Part shown: piece after piece, positions 1 to 8,742 of the stretch
Numbering within the stretch: the stretch's first letter is position 1
How the letters are laid out: every line of letters begins with the position of its first letter
DNA from: Alcaligenaceae bacterium
Lineage (GTDB): Bacteria > Pseudomonadota > Gammaproteobacteria > Burkholderiales > Burkholderiaceae_B
NCBI GenBank assembly: GCA_029267315.1
Contig: JAJUJD010000008.1
Span: 1 to 42,678, forward strand
Direction of reading: 5' to 3'
DNA length: 42,678 bases
Notes under the pieces: generated by a model
What the model saw: the letters and a program-made list of their open reading frames with translations, nothing else
The model's database searches: none
What the model was told of the DNA's origin: nothing
Translations under genes and position numbers: made by a program

Positions 1-1177
1 GAGCCCCATGACATGGTCGCTTAACCAGCGTAGTGACTCGATCTCGGTGTCACCCGATGCTGACTTCGTCGGCCGTGCGCCGGGCCGCTTGACTGACACC
101 GAAACGTCGTTGCTGCAAGGCCTTCAGCAGGCGTGGGACACCGGCAACACCAGCATGGCTGGCGTGTTTGCCGACATGGCGAATATCGATTCAGGGCAGA
201 AGTACGACATGGCGATCAATAGTCTTACGCCCACTGATGACTTGGGTCATGCGGCGACAGGTCAAACGATCTCCGGCAGGCATTCTCTCAATGCTGCCTT
301 GAGCTGCCCGGTGTTCGATGGCAGCAGCGTCACCTTGCGTGAGTCGCAATGCGTCTGGGGGCGTGTAACCGGATCGCGCACCAAACGCAGCGACAGTTCG
401 GCTAGTGATGGATTCTCTCGCCGGGGCACGAGCTACCGTGTAGGTGCCCAGTGGGAGGTGCAACCAGATTGGTTTGTGGGAGCCACGGCCGCCTATAGCA
501 CCGATACTTTGGATACCAGTGACCATCTCACCACAATTAGTGGCGAGAGCGGCGATGTGGCAGTTTCGCTGAAACATCAGCGGGGTGCGTGGTTATTCGC
601 AGGGGCCTTGCATGCCGGTTACGGCCGCTATGATTCCAATTCGCTGTTCGTCGTAGGCAATGAAGTGTGGAGCTCCGAGAACGCAAACGACGTCTGGACA
701 GCAGGTGCAAGACTGCGGGCCGCCTACGAAATGCAACCGGCTAGCAATTGGTACGTACGACCGTATGTTGACCTTGATGTGCTGTACACCTACATGCCCG
801 GCTATACGCTGCGCGGTGATGGCGCAACGCTGACGGCCAGCGCCACGAAGGAGTGGACAGTGGCCCTGTCTCCCAACATCGAGGCAGGTACCCGTATCGA
901 TCTGGGGGAACGTGCTTGGCTGCGTCCCTATGTTTCCGTGGGCGCTACTTTCTTGAACAACCGAGGCCTGGAAAGCGAAGTGACCTTCACCAACGGCCCT
1001 GGCAGCGGGTTTCAGTTCACCAACTCTTCTGCTTTACCTCATCGAATGCTGAATCTGGGCGCAGGCTTGCAGTTATTCAAAGAGGAAAAGTATGAACTGC
1101 GTACCGAGTACAAGGCGCAGTTCGGGAAGGACTATCGCAACCAGGAGCTGAGCTTGAGGGTGGCAATACCTTTCTAA
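1..1177 (+). CDS. Autotransporter C-terminal beta-barrel (5' partial)
   Basis: The reading frame is open to the left edge, so only the last ~390 residues of a larger outer-membrane protein are present. The C-terminal ~280 residues show alternating polar/hydrophobic strands rich in Tyr, Trp and Gly (for example WFVGATAAYSTD, WLFAGALHAGYGRYD, WYVRPYVDLDVLYTY, RAWLRPYVSVGATF). The chain ends in RVAIPF with a terminal Phe, the usual signal for insertion by the BAM complex. This matches the autotransporter translocator domain (type Va secretion), which threads or anchors a passenger domain at the surface. The passenger lies outside the window, so its role (adhesin, protease or other) cannot be told. 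No frameshift is seen. The gene is followed by a hairpin with a T-run and then by convergent DNA. Confidence 0.88.
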   Translation, partial: SPMTWSLNQRSDSISVSPDADFVGRAPGRLTDTETSLLQGLQQAWDTGNTSMAGVFADMANIDSGQKYDMAINSLTPTDDLGHAATGQTISGRHSLNAALSCPVFDGSSVTLRESQCVWGRVTGSRTKRSDSSASDGFSRRGTSYRVGAQWEVQPDWFVGATAAYSTDTLDTSDHLTTISGESGDVAVSLKHQRGAWLFAGALHAGYGRYDSNSLFVVGNEVWSSENANDVWTAGARLRAAYEMQPASNWYVRPYVDLDVLYTYMPGYTLRGDGATLTASATKEWTVALSPNIEAGTRIDLGERAWLRPYVSVGATFLNNRGLESEVTFTNGPGSGFQFTNSSALPHRMLNLGAGLQLFKEEKYELRTEYKAQFGKDYRNQELSLRVAIPF

Positions 1178-1304
1178 GTTGCGAGCTGCTTTCGCAGGCC
1201 GGCGTGCGCTTCGGTGTTGGTCTGCGGTGAATTCCGGTGTCCCGCTACTTGGTCCACGTTGACGGGGCTAATCGAAAGTTCGGCAGTTACGATTATTAGC
1301 AGTG

Positions 1305-1341
1305 AGCGGCGTATTGGCTGGTAAAGCCGGCGCCGCTTTTT
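1305..1341 (+). terminator. Rho-independent terminator after autotransporter gene
   Basis: The arms AGCGGCG (1305-1311) and CGCCGCT (1331-1337) pair perfectly. An inner GGCT/AGCC stem (1316-1319 with 1325-1328) extends the helix, and five T's follow (1337-1341). It lies about 130 nt after the autotransporter stop codon. The rest of the 1178-1451 gap shows no convincing gene. Confidence 0.7.
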
Positions 1342-1451
1342 CATGGACATTTGTTGACCACTGAGCCACGAAGTCAAATAGATCAAAGCCTTGCGGAGGG
1401 TGTCCGCAGCTTGTCCACAGAGAAGTTCACGGTTGGTGTTGATAAGGTGGG

Positions 1452-3278
1452 CTAAGCCTCACCGCTTCCAGCCTGTGCTTGTTCCTGCTGCTGTTGCCGC
1501 CATAAGCGCGCATACAGTCCATGCCGCTGCAGCAAATCATGGTGTGTGCCTTGTTCCACCACCCGACCTGCTTCGAGAACCAGTATTTTCTCGGCATCCT
1601 GGATGGTCGACAGGCGATGGGCAATAGCCAGGGTGGTGCGCCGCTGGCTGATCTCATTCAGGGCACTGAGGATTGCATGTTCCGACCGCGAATCCAGGGA
1701 TGAGGTGGCTTCGTCCAGTATCAGGATGGGAGGATTCTTCAACAGTACCCGCGCAATCGCGATACGCTGCTTTTCACCTCCGGACAGTTTCAGTCCACGT
1801 TCACCGACCATGGTATTGAAACCGTCAGGCAATTGGGCAATAAAGTGATCCAGGTGCGCAAGCCGGGCCGCGTTGTGAACCTCGGCTTCTGAGGCGCCGG
1901 GGCGGCCGTAGGCGATATTGTTGTAGATGGTGTCATTGAACAGCACGGTGTCCTGGGGAACAACGCCGATGGCGCTGCGAAGGCTGTCTTGGGTGACATC
2001 GCGCACGTCTTGCCCGTCTATGGTGATACGGCCGTTATTCACATCGTAAAAACGGAACAGCAGACGGGCGAGAGTAGATTTTCCGGATCCGCTGGGCCCC
2101 ACAATGGCAATCTTATGCCCGGCGGGCAGATCAAAACTGACGTCGTGCAGTATCGGCCGCTTGGGGTCATAAGAAAAATCTACGTGTTCAAAGCGAATGG
2201 CGCCGCCTTCCGGCTTCAAAGGCTTGGCGTCATCACGATCCACCACCGAAGGCTTCTGCTTGAGCAATGCGAACATGCGCTCCACATTGACCAGCGACTG
2301 GCGGATCTCGCGGTAGACGAAGCCCAGCATGTTCAGGGGGATGAATAGCTGAATCATGTAGGCGTTGATCATGGTGAGATCCCCCAGCGTGATTTCACCA
2401 AGGCTCACCTGACGCACTGCCATGAGCATAATCACCGTAATAGTGAGCCCAATGATGAACGCCTGGCCGCTGTTGAGCATCGCCAGCGACATGCGGTTCT
2501 TCAGGCGCGCGTCTTCCCAGTCCCGCAGGTCGCGGTCATACCGTTGCGCTTCGAACTGCTCATTCACGAAATACTTAACCGTTTCGTAGTTGAGCAGGCT
2601 ATCTACCGCACGCGAGTTCGAGCGGTTGTCCATCGCATAGGTCTCGCGCACGAAACGCGTACGCCATTCAGTGACTTTGACTGAAAACACGGTGTAGATC
2701 AGCACCGCCACTAGCACTGTCAGCGTATAGCTGAGATCAAACGCAAACAGCAGTATGACCGCCACCATTAGAATTTCGAGAATGGTGGGCACGACGTTGA
2801 ACAGACAGAAGCGCAGCAGAAAGCTGATACCGTTGGTACCGCGCTCGATATCCCTGCTCAAACCCCCGGTGCGGCGGCTCAGATGGAAGTTCAGATCGAG
2901 CTGGTGCAGATGCTCGAACACCCTAAGGGACACCCGGCGCATGGCGCGCTCCGCCACCCGGGCAAAGACCATATCACGCAACTCACCAAAGAAGGTAGAA
3001 CAGAAGCGCAGCAGGCCATAGCCCACCACCAGCGCCAACGGTATGCCGACCAGCATTTCAGTGCTGCCGTTCTGGTCGAAATAGTCGACGATGTACTTCA
3101 AGGCAACCGGCACCGCCACCGTGGCCAGTTTGGCACCGATCAGAAACAGCAGCGCCAGCACGACGCGGCCAGGAAACTCCATCAAATAAGGAGCCAGGTC
3201 TTTGATCACGCCCCAATCGGGCTTCTGGTCCGGATAATCGTTGTCGATACGGCTAGGGCTACGGCTGCTGCTTCGCAC
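1452..3278 (-). CDS. ABC exporter, fused permease-ATPase (Atm1/HMT1-like)
   Basis: A half-transporter with an N-terminal membrane domain and a C-terminal ATPase; two copies should form an inner-membrane exporter. The ATPase has Walker A GPSGSGKST, signature LSGGEKQR, Walker B ILILDEATSSLD and the switch histidine in AHRLST. The stretch VVPQDTVLFNDTIYNNIAYG is typical of the Atm1/HMT1 group, which handles glutathione-linked or metal-linked substrates; the substrate here is inferred only. I favour the GTG at 3278 (608 aa) because AAGGA lies 10 nt upstream and the N-terminus RSSSRSPSR fits relatives. An in-frame ATG at 3335 and a TTG at 3347 are longer options with poorly placed ribosome sites. 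It is a single gene, convergent with the autotransporter and downstream of tRNA-Asn. Confidence 0.88.
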   Translation of the reverse strand: MRSSSRSPSRIDNDYPDQKPDWGVIKDLAPYLMEFPGRVVLALLFLIGAKLATVAVPVALKYIVDYFDQNGSTEMLVGIPLALVVGYGLLRFCSTFFGELRDMVFARVAERAMRRVSLRVFEHLHQLDLNFHLSRRTGGLSRDIERGTNGISFLLRFCLFNVVPTILEILMVAVILLFAFDLSYTLTVLVAVLIYTVFSVKVTEWRTRFVRETYAMDNRSNSRAVDSLLNYETVKYFVNEQFEAQRYDRDLRDWEDARLKNRMSLAMLNSGQAFIIGLTITVIMLMAVRQVSLGEITLGDLTMINAYMIQLFIPLNMLGFVYREIRQSLVNVERMFALLKQKPSVVDRDDAKPLKPEGGAIRFEHVDFSYDPKRPILHDVSFDLPAGHKIAIVGPSGSGKSTLARLLFRFYDVNNGRITIDGQDVRDVTQDSLRSAIGVVPQDTVLFNDTIYNNIAYGRPGASEAEVHNAARLAHLDHFIAQLPDGFNTMVGERGLKLSGGEKQRIAIARVLLKNPPILILDEATSSLDSRSEHAILSALNEISQRRTTLAIAHRLSTIQDAEKILVLEAGRVVEQGTHHDLLQRHGLYARLWRQQQQEQAQAGSGEA

Positions 3279-3381
3279 TTCAAAAGTGTCCTTTCTGAAC
3301 CTGCGTCGTGATTGGCTTGCCACACATGTTGCCATAAGCCCATGCAAATTTCCTCAAAGAGGAGGGGGCGACAAGGCAAAG

Positions 3382-3416
3382 AAAAAGCCCCTACAGCCTG
3401 GTGGCTGTAAGGGCTT
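3382..3416 (-). terminator. Terminator downstream of tRNA-Asn
   Basis: The arms AAGCCC...TACAGCC (3385-3398) and GGCTGTA...GGGCTT (3403-3416) form a long stem with one mismatch and a TGGT loop. On the minus strand a run of five U's follows (complement of 3382-3386). It lies 20 nt past the tRNA 3' end and would separate the tRNA from the ABC exporter gene. Confidence 0.75.
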
Positions 3417-3435
3417 GATTTCTTTCGGTATTCGG

Positions 3436-3511
3436 TGGCTCCCCGAACAGGGCTCGAACCTGTGACCTGCGGATTAACAGTCCGTCGCTCTACCGACTGA
3501 GCTATCGGGGA
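3436..3511 (-). tRNA. tRNA-Asn(GTT)
   Basis: A 76-nt cloverleaf with the CCA end encoded. The acceptor 5' strand TCCCCGA pairs with TCGGGGA near the 3' end. The D-arm contains AGCTCAGTCGGTAGAGC, the T-arm GGTTCGAGCCC, and the discriminator base is G before CCA. The anticodon GTT falls at canonical positions 34-36 (window 3478-3476), reading Asn codons AAC and AAU. A promoter and a terminator flank it, so it seems to be a single-gene transcript. Confidence 0.97.
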
Positions 3512-3629
3512 ACTGAAGAAAAAGAACTATAACACTTTTTTCAACTGCTGTGCAAGTCCCTTCTCCAACTTCACCTTTCTCATCCGAGCCGCGAAGCGGA
3601 TAAACGGTGCAAAGAAAAGCGAAGCTCGA

Positions 3630-3659
3630 TTTATAGCGCGTTTTTGCCAGATGTGTCAA
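3630..3659 (-). promoter_or_regulatory. Sigma-70 promoter for tRNA-Asn
   Basis: On the minus strand a perfect -35 TTGACA (3659-3654) is followed after 18 nt by TATAAA (3635-3630). Transcription would start near 3622, about 110 nt before the mature tRNA 5' end. Most of the 3512-3827 gap is this leader and promoter plus the upstream region of the EamA transporter gene; I see no gene in it. Confidence 0.7.
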
Positions 3660-3827
3660 GTGGCCCACTGGCCACGCCCCTAAATCAAGCTCTTACTGAA
3701 CCGGACTCTAACCTTGAGTTTTACCCGCGGCGGAGTTTTTTCCGTGGGCTCATGCAACATCGTTCGTAAGCATGATCAACAAATCTATAATCCCGACAAC
3801 GCAGCCCAAATCAGGTAGCCCATCTGA

Positions 3828-4775
3828 ATGTCGTCGTCTTCCCAACCTCAGCCCACGCAGGACAACGCTTCCATCAGTACTTTCTGGACGGGCTTTTTGC
3901 TCGCCTGTATGGGTTCTATCCTGTTTTCAGCCAAGGCTATCGTTGCCAAGCTCACCTACCGATATGGGGTGGATGCACTGACGGTCATCGGCTTTCGCAT
4001 GATTTTTTCTTTGCCGTTCTTTTTACTCATCGCGGCCGTTCAGGCGGATAAAGCCAGGCGCGGTCGGCTGCCCAAGCTGAACCTGAAAGATTCCATGCTG
4101 GTGCTGGTGCTGGGCTTCATCGGCTACTACCTCTCCAGTTACCTGGATTTTCTCGGTTTGCAGTACATCTCGGCAGGGCTGGAGCGTCTCATTCTCTTTC
4201 TGGCGCCGTCGTTCGTGATGCTGCTTTCTGCATTCTGGCTGAAACGGCGCATCACCTTAAGCCAGTGGCTGGCCCTGGCAATCTCGTATGCGGGTGTGGT
4301 GCTGGCCTTCATCCATGATTTGTCCTTTGCCGGGAGCAATGTATTGCTGGGTTCCTCCTTCGTACTGGCCTCGGCATTCACTTATGCCATTTACCTGATC
4401 AGCTCGGGGGAAGTACTCAAGCGCATGGGCTCAACACGGCTGGTCGCCTACGCGATGAGCGCCTCGGCGGTCTATGTGATGATTCATTTCTTTTCGGTCA
4501 AGGGGTGGGCAGGTTTGGTCCAACCTACCGAGGTCTATTGGCTGTCGCTCGTTCACGCTGTGCTCAATACCGTGTTGCCTACTTTCATGATCATGTGGTC
4601 GGTGCAACGGGTTGGCGCACCGCTAACCTCGCAGCTAGGCATGGTCGGGCCAGTGTCGATTCTTTTTCTTGCATGGTGGCTGCTCGATGAACCCATCACT
4701 GCACTTCAGGTGCTGGGTACGGCCTTTGTGCTGAGCGGCATGCTGGTGCTGAGCAGATTGCGACCCGGAAAATAA
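3828..4775 (+). CDS. EamA-family (DMT) membrane transporter
   Basis: A 315-residue, strongly hydrophobic protein with about ten membrane segments, built as two EamA repeats (about residues 20-150 and 165-310). The second repeat carries the usual PLTSQLGMVGPVSILFLAWWLLDEPIT segment near its end. Members of the drug/metabolite transporter superfamily move small metabolites or amino acids across the inner membrane; nothing in the sequence gives the substrate. The start ATG at 3828 precedes a short polar tail (residues 1-15) and the first membrane helix. It stands alone, convergent with the patatin gene 24 bp downstream. Confidence 0.88.
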   Translation: MSSSSQPQPTQDNASISTFWTGFLLACMGSILFSAKAIVAKLTYRYGVDALTVIGFRMIFSLPFFLLIAAVQADKARRGRLPKLNLKDSMLVLVLGFIGYYLSSYLDFLGLQYISAGLERLILFLAPSFVMLLSAFWLKRRITLSQWLALAISYAGVVLAFIHDLSFAGSNVLLGSSFVLASAFTYAIYLISSGEVLKRMGSTRLVAYAMSASAVYVMIHFFSVKGWAGLVQPTEVYWLSLVHAVLNTVLPTFMIMWSVQRVGAPLTSQLGMVGPVSILFLAWWLLDEPITALQVLGTAFVLSGMLVLSRLRPGK

Positions 4776-4799
4776 ACCGGGCCTGTCGTCTGAAACGAA

Positions 4800-5984
4800 T
4801 CAGTCGCTGCGTCCCATGCGCTCGTCCAGTTCCTCCTGGTGAACGTCATGGGTGACAAACCCGATGTCGGGGTCAGGCATGGCCAGGCGCTGCGGCTCAA
4901 CCAAGGTCTTGCGAATGTCGTTCAACCCGGACCGCCAATGCTCGCGCATGGACGCCAACCCGAATTGGTAGTCCTTGAAGTGCAGGTCGTAGGGTTGGTT
5001 GCGGAAAATCAGGTGAATGACGTTGTAGCGCTTGGCAGTGCTGACCCGTTCGGCAAGTTGCGCGTACTCAGACCGTGATCTGACGTCTTCCGGCATATCC
5101 TGCAGCATCCGCCAAAGCAGGTGGCGCAGCTGCTGCGACTGGCGGAAATGTTCCGTGACGAAGCGCGTACGGCTGGAATAGCGGATATCCTGCATGCGGT
5201 CATAGACCTCGCCCATATTCGTGGGCGCCGCGCCACGGGCGCTCCACAAGTCAACCTGAAACACCAAGGTATCGCGCATGGGCCGCTGCTGCAGGACATC
5301 ACCCAGCGGGGTGTTGGAAACCAGGCCTCCGTCCCAATAGAGTTCTCCATCGATTTCTACGGGAGGGAAGGCGGGCGGAAGCGCGCCGGACGCCATAAAG
5401 TGCTCCGGGCCAAGCTTCTGCTTGTGATTATCGAAGTAGACGAAGTTGCCGTTGCGGATGTTCACCGCGCCTACGGAAACGTGCAGTCCACTGTCATTGA
5501 TCCGGTCGAAATCACAGAGGTTTTCCAGGGTTTCCTTCAGCGCATCAATACGGTAGAGGCTGGTCTGGGCAGGCGGCTCATGCATGAAGGCAAATAGCGG
5601 TGCGCCCAGCCGAGGCTGGAAAAAACCTTTTTGACCGTCCACGAGCGCCCGGGCAGCATTCAGGTGGCCTAGCCACTGTCGGGCAGCGTCATTCAAATTG
5701 AAAACCGACTGCTCGAATTCGGGCGGCAGGGCCATGAAGGGCTGGTTGGGGCGGCAGATCGTTTCCCAGAATTCCCTTAACCGCTCGATGCGTTTGTCCG
5801 GCGGGTTGCCGGCGATCACAGCGGTATTGAGCGCACCAATTGAAATACCAGCCAGGCGGTTAAGAGGAATGCCGGCTTCCTGCAACCCTTCGAATACTCC
5901 GGCCTGATAGGCGCCCAGTGCGCCGCCGCCCTGCAGGACCAGGGCGATGGTTTCATACGGAGGCAGCTCTACTTTGTCAGGCAT
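4800..5984 (-). CDS. Patatin-like phospholipase
   Basis: A 394-residue serine hydrolase with a Ser-Asp dyad. The oxyanion loop GGGALG is at residues 19-24, the nucleophile motif GISIG has Ser48, and the catalytic Asp218 lies in the DGG motif (YWDGGLVSNTPLG). The C-terminal ~110 residues (RYSSRTRFVTEHFRQSQQ onwards) resemble the DUF3734 tail common in proteobacterial patatins. No signal peptide is visible, so it is probably cytoplasmic or membrane-associated, cleaving acyl chains from phospholipids or polyhydroxyalkanoate-type esters; the substrate is not known. It starts 9 nt after the SirB2-like gene on the same strand, so the two are probably co-transcribed. Confidence 0.9.
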   Translation of the reverse strand: MPDKVELPPYETIALVLQGGGALGAYQAGVFEGLQEAGIPLNRLAGISIGALNTAVIAGNPPDKRIERLREFWETICRPNQPFMALPPEFEQSVFNLNDAARQWLGHLNAARALVDGQKGFFQPRLGAPLFAFMHEPPAQTSLYRIDALKETLENLCDFDRINDSGLHVSVGAVNIRNGNFVYFDNHKQKLGPEHFMASGALPPAFPPVEIDGELYWDGGLVSNTPLGDVLQQRPMRDTLVFQVDLWSARGAAPTNMGEVYDRMQDIRYSSRTRFVTEHFRQSQQLRHLLWRMLQDMPEDVRSRSEYAQLAERVSTAKRYNVIHLIFRNQPYDLHFKDYQFGLASMREHWRSGLNDIRKTLVEPQRLAMPDPDIGFVTHDVHQEELDERMGRSD

Positions 5985-5993
5985 CTGTACGGA

Positions 5994-6374
5994 TTAGTAG
6001 AACCAGGAGGCAGGGTGGTGCTTGAGTGCCACCCCGACGATGTAGAAGAAGATCAGCACAGCGATTACCGCCGCGATGGCGCGAGTGCGGGGCGTCTTGC
6101 CGCGCTTGATGGCTATCGTGCCCACGCCAATGTAAGCGATCAGCAGCACGATTTTTGTCAGCACCCAGGGTTGTGCTGCGGCCGGGCCAAGAAAGGTAGC
6201 AAGCACAATCGCCGCTACCAGAAGCACCGTATCAATAATGTGGGGGGCAATTTTGACGAATTTCTTTTGCAGCAGGCTGTTGCCGGTTACGGACCAGTAA
6301 GCGCGCAGCATGAAGAACAGAATGCTCAGGGCGGCGGCCGTGACGTGCAGGTGCTTGATAGCCAGATAGTTCAT
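5994..6374 (-). CDS. SirB2-like small membrane protein
   Basis: A 126-residue protein with four predicted membrane helices and very little outside them. The N-terminus (YLAIKHLHVTAAALSILFFM) and the spacing of the conserved His and Arg residues match the SirB2 family, first named as an invasion-gene regulator in Salmonella; no biochemical role is established for the family. It lies upstream of the patatin gene in what looks like a two-gene unit and 116 bp after norR on the same strand. The gap of 6375-6490 holds no obvious terminator, so read-through from norR is possible. Confidence 0.8.
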   Translation of the reverse strand: MNYLAIKHLHVTAAALSILFFMLRAYWSVTGNSLLQKKFVKIAPHIIDTVLLVAAIVLATFLGPAAAQPWVLTKIVLLIAYIGVGTIAIKRGKTPRTRAIAAVIAVLIFFYIVGVALKHHPASWFY

Positions 6375-6490
6375 GTCGTCGTTAAGAAGTCGGATTAAAA
6401 GAATCGGTTGGAGTCGCAGACCAGTATAGGTGCTTCATGCGTGGCGAAGCTGATATGTTCGTTTGGTCCCGATGAATATTGTGTACAGCC

Positions 6491-8074
6491 TCACAGCTCT
6501 GCCGCCGATTTCAAACCGAGCTTACGGGCGCGCTTGTGCAAGTTGCTCGAGTCGATCTGAAGCAGTCGTGCGGCGCGTGCCCAGTTGTGCTCAGTGTCGC
6601 GCAGCGCTTTTAGAATGCGTTCCCGCTCGAATTGTTCCAGAGCTTGGCGCAAGGCGAGCGGGTAGGAGGTGCTTGCTTCGTCCGGGTGAAGGGCACCGTC
6701 GTCCCCGGCGCGCATTCCCGCCGAAAAGGCATCTGAACCAAGTTCCAAAGTCGGGTTTGCGGGAAGGTCCAAGTCCAGAAGTTCGGCGGGCAAGGTAAGG
6801 ATTTGGTCGCGCGACGCGCCGCGGCTCAGGAGTTTGAGCGCGGCACGGCTGATCACATGTTCAAGTTCGCGCACATTGCCAGGCCAGGGGTAGCTCAGCA
6901 GTGCTTCCTCGGCGGCATAGGAAAGGCGTAGCCCGCGTATGCCCAAGCGCGCGCGGTTGAACTCAAGGTAATGGCCAGCGATTAACAACACGTCGCGGTC
7001 ACGTTCGCGCAAAGGGGGAATGGGAACCGGATACACCGAAAGACGGTGGTAAAGATCGGCGCGGAAACTCCCTTCCATGGTGTGACGTTTCAAATCACGA
7101 TTGGTGGCCGCGATAATCCGCACATCCGTTTTTATCGAGGCATCGGTGCCAAGGCGTTGAATCTCGCCGTTTTGCAAAGCTCGCAGCAGTTTGGCCTGAA
7201 TCGATAGAGGCAGCTCGCCGACTTCGTCTAGAAACAGCGTACCGCCTTGTGCGGCTTCGAAGCGGCCCATGCGATCCTGTGTGGCTCCGGAAAAAGCGCC
7301 TTTCACATGCCCGAACAACTCGCTTTCCGCCAGCGATTCCGGAAGGGCCGCACAATTCACATGAATCATGGGCTTGTTGCGGCGTCGCGATTTACGATGC
7401 ACGCGGCGGGCAAACAGTTCCTTCCCCACACCGGTCTCGCCAAGCAGCAGGACTGGCAGTTCGGAATCCGCCACCACATCCAGCTCATGCAGCAGTTGAG
7501 CAATGGCATCACTGCGACCGATGATTTCCGTTTCGTCCAGCAGTTGCGGGTCGTGGATCCCGGCCGCGCCGAGCTGGCGCAGGTTGCGATTCTCCTTTTC
7601 CAGCGTGGTCACACGAATGGCGGTTTCCAGCAGCAGTGCATAGCGCTGCACTTCCATGCGTATTTCATCATCGAAAGTGCCCGTCTTGAGCGCGTCCAAA
7701 GTGAGTGCGCCCCACAGCTTGCCTTGAACATAAAGGCTCATGCCCAGGCAGTCGTGCACGGGCAATGGCGCTCCACGCCGGTCATCCAGCAGGCCGTCGT
7801 AAGGGTCGGGCATCATATTTCCCGGTTCGAACCACGTAGGCTCACGACGCGACAGAATGGTGGCAAAGCGCGGATGCTCCGCCACCTTGAAGCGACGGCC
7901 GAGCGCTTCGTCTGCCAGGCCTGCAGCACCCACCAGGCGCAAGCTGCCATCGTCCAGTTTCAGCAGACCGACGGCATCAGAAGAGAAGCGTTGTTGCAAG
8001 GTGTGGGCGAGCCGTTGCAGGCGCACGGCATCGGGAAGGTCGGTGACCAGGTCGGCAAGTATGAGCGAATCCAT
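6491..8074 (-). CDS. norR: NorR, NO-sensing sigma-54 activator
   Basis: A 527-residue enhancer-binding protein. The N-terminal GAF domain (about 15-155) keeps acidic residues D90 and D93 plus H107 and C109, which correspond to ligands proposed for the non-haem iron that senses NO in E. coli NorR. The AAA+ domain (about 185-425) has Walker A GETGVGKE, the sigma-54 contact loop GAFSGA at 259-264 (Ser in place of the usual Thr) and Walker [15 protein letters not shown] Fis-type helix-turn-helix closes the protein ([20 protein letters not shown]). It is divergent from the hemerythrin-norB operon and its start ATG overlaps nothing; the first NorR box begins 4 bp upstream, so it probably limits its own expression. 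NO bound to the iron would relieve GAF repression of the ATPase. Confidence 0.95.
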   Translation of the reverse strand: MDSLILADLVTDLPDAVRLQRLAHTLQQRFSSDAVGLLKLDDGSLRLVGAAGLADEALGRRFKVAEHPRFATILSRREPTWFEPGNMMPDPYDGLLDDRRGAPLPVHDCLGMSLYVQGKLWGALTLDALKTGTFDDEIRMEVQRYALLLETAIRVTTLEKENRNLRQLGAAGIHDPQLLDETEIIGRSDAIAQLLHELDVVADSELPVLLLGETGVGKELFARRVHRKSRRRNKPMIHVNCAALPESLAESELFGHVKGAFSGATQDRMGRFEAAQGGTLFLDEVGELPLSIQAKLLRALQNGEIQRLGTDASIKTDVRIIAATNRDLKRHTMEGSFRADLYHRLSVYPVPIPPLRERDRDVLLIAGHYLEFNRARLGIRGLRLSYAAEEALLSYPWPGNVRELEHVISRAALKLLSRGASRDQILTLPAELLDLDLPANPTLELGSDAFSAGMRAGDDGALHPDEASTSYPLALRQALEQFERERILKALRDTEHNWARAARLLQIDSSNLHKRARKLGLKSAAEL

Positions 8075-8077
8075 GCG

Positions 8078-8131
8078 GGTAATTTACACCCTCAGGGTCG
8101 AATTAACCCTAATGATGAGGTGAAAAATACC
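8078..8131. promoter_or_regulatory. Three NorR enhancer boxes (GGT-N7-ACC)
   Basis: Three perfect copies of GGT-N7-ACC occur at 8078-8090, 8096-8108 and 8119-8131, with centres 18 and 23 bp apart. This is the NorR recognition pattern known from Ralstonia (GT-N7-AC in E. coli), where three sites are needed to assemble the activator. They lie 50-105 bp upstream of the sigma-54 promoter, a normal enhancer distance, and beside the norR start codon. Confidence 0.88.
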
Positions 8132-8181
8132 GTGGATAGCGAATTTTCTTGATCCAGATCTAGAAAACGCTGCGAAAAAAT

Positions 8182-8196
8182 TGGCACAGACATTGC
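8182..8196 (+). promoter_or_regulatory. Sigma-54 promoter of the norA-norB operon
   Basis: TGGCAC (8182-8187), five bases, then TTGC (8193-8196) give the -24 GG and -12 GC elements at the required spacing. The start should be near 8207, about 28 nt before the hemerythrin gene. No good sigma-70 promoter is seen in the same interval, so expression should depend on NorR and RpoN. Confidence 0.87.
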
Positions 8197-8235
8197 GTTA
8201 AGGGGGGCACTACTCAACTTGGGAGGGTTAACCCC

Positions 8236-8742
8236 ATGAACGCGCAAGTACCGCTCGACGTCAGTGCCCTGTCGACGGAGGAGCTCGTGACTTACATCGT
8301 GAGCCGCTTCCACACAGGGCACCGCGAGCAATTGCCAGAGCTAATCACTCTGTCCCGACGTGTCGAGCATGTGCACGCGGGTCACGCCCGCTGCCCTGCG
8401 GGCCTGGCGGATGAGCTCGAAGCCCATTTGCAGGAAATGGAAAGCCACATGCTCAAGGAAGAGCAGGTGCTTTTTCCCATGCTCTGTCGTGGCATGAATG
8501 GGCCGGCTCAGGGGCCGATCTCAGTCATGAAGTTCGAGCATGGCCACCACTTTGATGCGATCGAACGCATCCACAACCTTACACAGGATCTGATCCCGCC
8601 GGACGACGCCTGCAATACCTGGCGTGCGCTTTACGCCGGCCTGGCCACATACGCGCGGGAACTCGCTCAGCATATCAAACTGGAGAACGACGTGTTGTTC
8701 GCACAAGCTTCGCAAGCAGTCAAAGGAGCGCAAAATGCGTGA
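8236..8742 (+). CDS. norA: Hemerythrin-domain di-iron protein (NorA/YtfE-like)
   Basis: A 168-residue, all-helical protein with candidate di-iron ligands spread as in the YtfE/NorA/DnrN family: His26/His29, H71 and E75 in HMLKEEQ, H102/H105 in EHGHH, and H146 with E150 in HIKLEN. In Ralstonia, NorA of the same operon position binds NO and lowers its free level; YtfE has been linked to repair of nitrosylated iron centres. This copy begins directly at the hemerythrin part and lacks the ~50-residue ScdA-type N-terminal domain of full-length YtfE. The ATG at 8236 has GGGAGG at 8221-8226, 9 nt upstream, and no in-frame N-terminal extension is possible within the mapped promoter. Its last 8 nt overlap norB, which indicates translational coupling. 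Confidence 0.87.
   Translation: MNAQVPLDVSALSTEELVTYIVSRFHTGHREQLPELITLSRRVEHVHAGHARCPAGLADELEAHLQEMESHMLKEEQVLFPMLCRGMNGPAQGPISVMKFEHGHHFDAIERIHNLTQDLIPPDDACNTWRALYAGLATYARELAQHIKLENDVLFAQASQAVKGAQNA

Noticed and set aside
1174-1386. A 70-codon minus-strand frame in the gap after the autotransporter gene
   Set aside because: It runs through the terminator hairpin, has no ribosome site and resembles nothing known.
3436-3511. tRNA-Asn as an integration site for a mobile element
   Set aside because: No integrase gene or duplicated tRNA 3' end was found nearby; flanking genes look like core genome.
3718-3753. Imperfect CCCGCGG/CCGTGGG hairpin near the tRNA promoter
   Set aside because: One mismatch, a long loop and no position relative to a gene end that would suggest a function.
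7247-8152. A 301-codon plus-strand frame over norR
   Set aside because: Shadow of norR; it has no domain or ribosome site and would run through the NorR boxes.
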